Source: Bryopsis sp. KO-2023 (lineage: Eukaryota; Chlorophyta; Ulvophyceae; Bryopsidales; Bryopsidaceae). Taken from it: a stretch of DNA of 64,000 bases. The translations under genes were made by a program, and so were the position numbers. Position 1 is the first letter of the stretch. Every line of letters begins with the position of its first letter. Shown piece after piece: positions 59,945 to 64,000 of this stretch. The notes beneath the pieces were generated by a model. It was not told the DNA's origin. It searched no databases and saw only the letters and a list, made by a program, of their open reading frames with translations. The DNA is taken from NCBI GenBank assembly GCA_030272585.1, contig BSYQ01000003.1, positions 124,001 through 188,000 on the forward strand, given 5' to 3'.

Positions 59945-60267
59945 GGGCAATTGTATGCTCAAGTGGTTGCTCTCAGGGTTTGGGAGAATCGATCTGTGGG
60001 TTAGGTAATATTTGGTGACGTTTTAGTCACCGTTATTATCTGTTAACAGTTCGTATGGGTGGGTGTTTTGGTTGACCATTGCTGGCACCTGTCCAGCTAG
60101 TACTTAGAGAACAGATGCACTTGAGCATTTGTATTTTCTTCCCCACCCTGGCCCGCCCTGTTATGTGAACACGTGTTTTGATGTAAGAGATGAAAGTTGA
60201 AAGGGCAATTGTATGCTCAAGTGGTTGCTCTCAGGGTTTGGGAGAATCGATCTGTGGGTTAGGTAAT
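59945..60267 (+). repeat. Split repeat block B1-A2-B2 of element N
   Basis: B1 (59945-60009, 65 bp) is fused to A2 (60009-60141). A 61-nt spacer with an unrelated sequence follows, then B2 (60203-60267). B copies run from GGGCAATTG to TTAGGTAAT and look identical. Confidence 0.92.
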
Positions 60268-60402
60268 TCGCATAATTCAACAACGCGCGTTTTTGTTCAT
60301 GACGTATCTAAAACAACATCAGATGTCCGACATCCCTAGAAAACACCTGACATTTTGCACCACTCCCCTCAGTCAACCCATCGCAGCGCTTCTCTCAGCC
60401 GG
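60268..60402 (+). other. Upstream flank of the transporter gene
   Basis: 135 bp between element N and the chosen ATG. No clear TATA box. N therefore ends just upstream of the gene and may have displaced its promoter. Confidence 0.4.
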
Positions 60403-63332
60403 ATGAACTGGCTCCGAGAACAATACAGAGAGCCCGCCACACCTGTCATTCATTTTGCATTCATCTTTGCAACATGGTTGTATTCTGGGATGCATGGTAG
60501 GAGCTTGCACCGGCAAATCTGTTGGGTCATAGCATAGTTGGGTTCAGGAATGTTTGCAAGCTGGGGATGTGCAATGCTTTCATCATTGCACACAGAATGA
60601 TCTTAAGTTTTTGATGTGGGAAAGAAATTATGTGCATGGTCATTTCATAGTTCGGTGCGATTAATGGAAAACTAGTCGCTGTGTTTGCTGCACTCAATAG
60701 GCTTTTTGGACCTACCCCTTTCTTCAGTTAAAGCTGGTTTTGGATGTAGATTCTGTTTCTGTAGTTTTTGTTATTATCCATGATGGAATCAGTGGGGAGA
60801 AGCGGATTCGATTGGGCTGATATGTGTCGATGAGTGACATTGTTTTTCTTTGGTATTTCCAGTTCTGTCAAAGCCGGCACTGAGTTATGTACCCCCATTC
60901 GTGTTTGCTACGATTCGAGTTTTGATGGGGCTACCCTTCATGTACCTCATCTCCAGAATGGTCAGTGTTCCGTGCATACTTTCGATGATTTGAATTGTAG
61001 AATGCTGGCGATGGGCACCTATGAGCCACTCATAGCATCAAAATCATCGCACAAATGTATAATTTTGTTCCAATAGAAGTTCAGTGGTGTTAAATGTGCA
61101 TCTTCGCCCACTGATCATCGGGAAATGCAAAACAAAATCATCTGGAGATATCAGAGTAACTGCAGGCCCTCTTCGGAACACATGTTGAAATGATATGCTG
61201 TTCTCCCAGGAAGAAAGGGTGGAGCTGACATGGGCAGATAGTGGGCTTTTGATGGTGATTGGACTGGTTGGAATAGGAGTTGGGCAATCGGTTATTTTCG
61301 TTGTGAATCAGCTAGTTGGCGCTGGTATTTTGGCCATGATGATTCCCCTCTCCACGATTCTAACGGTGGTCATGTCAGCGATATTGGGGATGGAGAAAAT
61401 CGGCCTGTTGAAGGTACATCAAATTTTCAAGAGTTTGAAGAATCCTCTTCAGAAAACAATAAAAAAACCAAAACAAACCACAAAGACAGTTGAACTGCTT
61501 CTGAGTTGCTTTTTTCTCTCTCTTTACCAAACGAATCCATTTTCCGGGCTTGACCGTGTGGATTCTGCTGTTCAGCGTGGGTTGATATACTAAGGCTTTC
61601 GTTTTCAACTTGTTCAAGGGCATTGGAGTCACACTGACTGTTGCTGGATCCGCCGCGATTGCACGGGTCACTGAGAAGGATTTTCACAGCGATACAGTCT
61701 GGGGGGTGGCTCTGATGTTTCTCATATCAATCGCCGCAGCCACATATTTTGTAAGCAAAAATTTAATTCTGAATGTGCTGAGAACTCCCACCTGAGGTGA
61801 TTTTTTTTTTCGGATGGATTTGATTTTGGGGACGAGTAGAACCCACCTGAACAAGAGGTGGCTGTACAATGCCAATCTATGGCTGTACAGTCGTTTCGCT
61901 TTTTGTTTACATTATGCATATGCACCCACCTCTGCTCCGTTTCTTCCTGTTTCGGCTTGATGACTGGATGTTGCTACCCTACAATGCTCCTCGGTCAAGC
62001 ACAATGCTCAATCCAGTTCTTGTTTTTGAATTTTTGTAGATTTTGATGGGCAAGTTTTTGAAAAGGAGACCTATCCCAATGTACGCTTATTTCAGAGCAT
62101 CGCTTTGGGGCCTCCTGTTGATGTTACCTCTCGGAGCATTGCAACTTTCTGATGTTGAATGGGCTGAAATTCCCAATTGGGTGTGGCCGGTGGAGGTGTA
62201 CTCTGGAGTTGTGGTTTCTTCCGGAGCACATTTGATAATGTCGTGGCTGGTGTGTTCTCCGAGAAGAAAACGTATTTTTTTTATGTCTTTCAACAGAATT
62301 CTGTTTGCTGGAAGTCAATTCAGAAGATGGACTGCCTTGATGTGGGCATCTGGAAAACAGCTAGCTCTAAGATATACTCATATATATATTTCTGTTGCCA
62401 TCAGTTGAACCTTAGCAAAGCGATTTGATGCCATTTGATATATTTACTATCATGACTCGCAGAGGACCCTCTATTCAAAGTGTGATGGAGCTGTTGGAGT
62501 CTCCTCAACTGTGTGTAAACTTTAAAATACTGTGAATATTTGCACAGAACTTACACAGAATAAGCGCTTACTCTGCTGAAAATCTTGGAATTTTTTTCGC
62601 TGCGGATTCCCTGCCTTATTCAATTTGTGCTAGGAGGGGCGACCATCGAGTCCCTGCTACAATATGACAGAGCAGCGGTTTTGTTTGTTTGTGTTGTGAT
62701 AGATCAAGCATTGTGCTGCATTCTTGCCGGCAGTGTATACTTCCCTCCAGTCAGTGACAACAGTGGTGCTGGCGACCTTGATTCTGGGCGAAAGCTTCAA
62801 TGTTTGGTCGATGCTTTGCATGTGCACCATTCTTTGTGGACTGTTCCTGGTCATTGTCGTGCGAGTCAGGGAGGAAAAACAGGTGCTGATCGAGTGGTGC
62901 AACAAAAAAACTTTCTTTTCCCCACTAGGGGTTTTTCTGGCTCATTTTAAACATCAGAAAGATTATTCAGAAGAGAAGGGTACACCGCCCCTTTTCTCTA
63001 TGCATTAAATGAGTCAATGATGGAGAGAAGCGACTTCGTGTTTTTGAAAAGACACTGAGGATTTATTGCTTTATCATTAGGAGACGCTAGGTCCCACAAC
63101 GTTGGGAGTTAACTGTACTCTTTTTGTACTAAACAAATGTCACGCACTCCACACACTGAAATTTTGTGTTTGGAGGAGTTGGGAATGCCAAAATTATTAG
63201 TATTCAAGTATTCTCTTTTGGCCCGTTCAGGCGAGCCTTGTATCTTCTGACACCGTAGATGATCAAGACGAAAACCAAGAGGAGGGTGCAAAGGCGCCAC
63301 TACTGCCTGTACATTCCATTTCAAATGCATAG
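60403..63332 (+). CDS. EamA/drug-metabolite-transporter family protein, eight exons
   Basis: Exons 60403-60496, 60863-60960, 61210-61413, 61619-61750, 62040-62249, 62463-62514, 62734-62882 and 63231-63332 give 1041 nt, 346 residues and stop TAG. All introns are GT-AG, and phases join without error. A TACTAAG branch-like site lies at 61588. Ten hydrophobic helices at about 15-33, 40-62, 75-96, 101-123, 133-147, 161-178, 194-210, 224-246, 259-283 and 288-307 form two EamA halves, each with the LG-x-E type turn (ILGMEK, LILGES). The hydrophilic C-tail ends KAPLLPVHSISNA. Length and topology fit plant and algal DMT proteins of the WAT1-related kind; substrate unknown. Exon 6 (52 nt) is the least certain. 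An exon upstream of 60403 cannot be excluded. This is the only clear host gene. Confidence 0.85.
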
Positions 63333-64000
63333 GCTCATGGTTCTGAGTCAACATTTGAAATATGGCACTCGAGGGGCTATTTTTTCGTTTTCCTTTGAGG
63401 ATTTGGGGTGGAGTGACAAGCTATATTGTTTGATTTTTTTTAGTTTTCTGACAATGCACATTTGCGAAAAGAATTTTTTTCATTGTTTTTGTTATGGTTA
63501 AAGATCTTATCAAAATTTTTTCTTTGAAATTTGGAACTGGGGCTTTGGAGCTTGGGGACAGGTGAAATGGACTGGGTTGTGTACAGAGAGTGAGTGAATT
63601 GAGTTTGGGAATTACGGTGAGAAATCAAGTAGGATCGTTTAGTATGGTGGGTGAAAGTGTAAGGATGTCGATTATCTCTTGTTGCCGTTTCCTAACGCTG
63701 TGATCCCGAGTGCACGCCTACCCTGTTCTTGGTGACCAATGCAGTTAGTCATGCAATCATGGCTTCCTTCACTTGCATGCTATCAATCCAGTCCATCATG
63801 TCAGCGTAACAGATATATAGATAAGAAAAAAACAAAAAAACAAAAAAAACAGAAAAAAAACTGGTGTTATATGAAGGTAAAACAAATGTCCAAGAACCTT
63901 GCCTGGGCAAATATACCCAGGGGTTTCGCCTACTGAAACCTTATTTCCCTAGAAACTTCCTGATGAAGCGAAGTGATGCAGTGACAATAATCACAAATTG
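63333..64000 (+). other. 3' flank of the transporter gene
   Basis: No further gene recognised. A-rich AAAAAAC repeats occur at 63826-63860. The first part will hold the 3' UTR. Confidence 0.4.

Larger units (their letters stand above)
56091..60267 (+). mobile_element. Element N: Ngaro/PAT-like tyrosine-recombinase retrotransposon
   Basis: Bounded by split direct repeats in the order A1 (56091-56223), coding region, B1 (59945-60009), A2 (60009-60141), B2 (60203-60267). That arrangement is diagnostic of Ngaro/PAT-type DIRS-order elements. Between them lie a gag-like ORF, RT with RNase H, and a tyrosine recombinase; there is no integrase or LTR. It has 4177 bp and no target duplication, as expected for recombinase-mediated integration through a circle. 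Confidence 0.92.

Overview
The window is eukaryotic DNA made mostly of nested LTR retrotransposons of the Ty3/gypsy chromovirus type. It also holds a tyrosine-recombinase retrotransposon, small inverted-repeat elements and one intron-containing host gene at the right end. A green-lineage host, perhaps a streptophyte or chlorophyte alga, is my best guess. The reasons are the 12-nt primer site shared by five LTR elements, which differs by two bases from the plant initiator-Met primer site as I recall it, and the Ngaro/PAT-like element. This is weak evidence and I cannot name a species.

Layout, with my labels. From 1 to 39504 the window is the right half of a Russian doll of six chromoviruses. 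The left edge lies inside the innermost element, and each right border is a complete LTR end abutting the middle of another element's coding region: B1 (1-3401, minus) sits in A1 pol; A1 (3402-9218, plus) in A2 pol; A2 (9219-15411, minus) in C pol; C (15412-20901, plus) in B2 pol; B2 (20902-33790, minus) in D gag; D (33791-39504, plus) in unknown DNA. The missing left halves should lie upstream of the window in mirror order. Two further insertions sit inside the doll and have both ends visible: F (23260-29737), a 6.5-kb LTR element without recognisable enzymes, in B2 pol with a GTACC duplication; and a 474-bp hAT-like element (13214-13687) in A2 gag with an 8-bp duplication.

From 39505 to 45670 there is no clear gene. 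It contains fold-back elements rich in a CGTTAACGG motif with CAGAGTTGTGCG ends, and a near-perfect palindrome with 70-bp arms. E (45671-52937) is a complete, apparently intact chromovirus with identical LTRs and a GTCGG duplication. AT-rich DNA with nothing recognisable follows to 56090. N (56091-60267) is an Ngaro/PAT-like element with split direct repeats, reverse transcriptase/RNase H and tyrosine recombinase. At 60403-63332 an eight-exon gene encodes a ten-helix EamA/drug-metabolite-transporter protein.

How the genes work together: in each chromovirus, Gag packages the RNA, and Pol (protease, reverse transcriptase, RNase H, integrase, chromodomain) should be made by -1 frameshifting. A slippery heptamer lies at or just before the gag stop in all four families where that junction is visible. 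The most interesting point is that A1 and C carry an extra ORF between pol and the 3' LTR. It encodes a coiled-coil protein with a conserved RING-like Cys/His layout and no envelope features.
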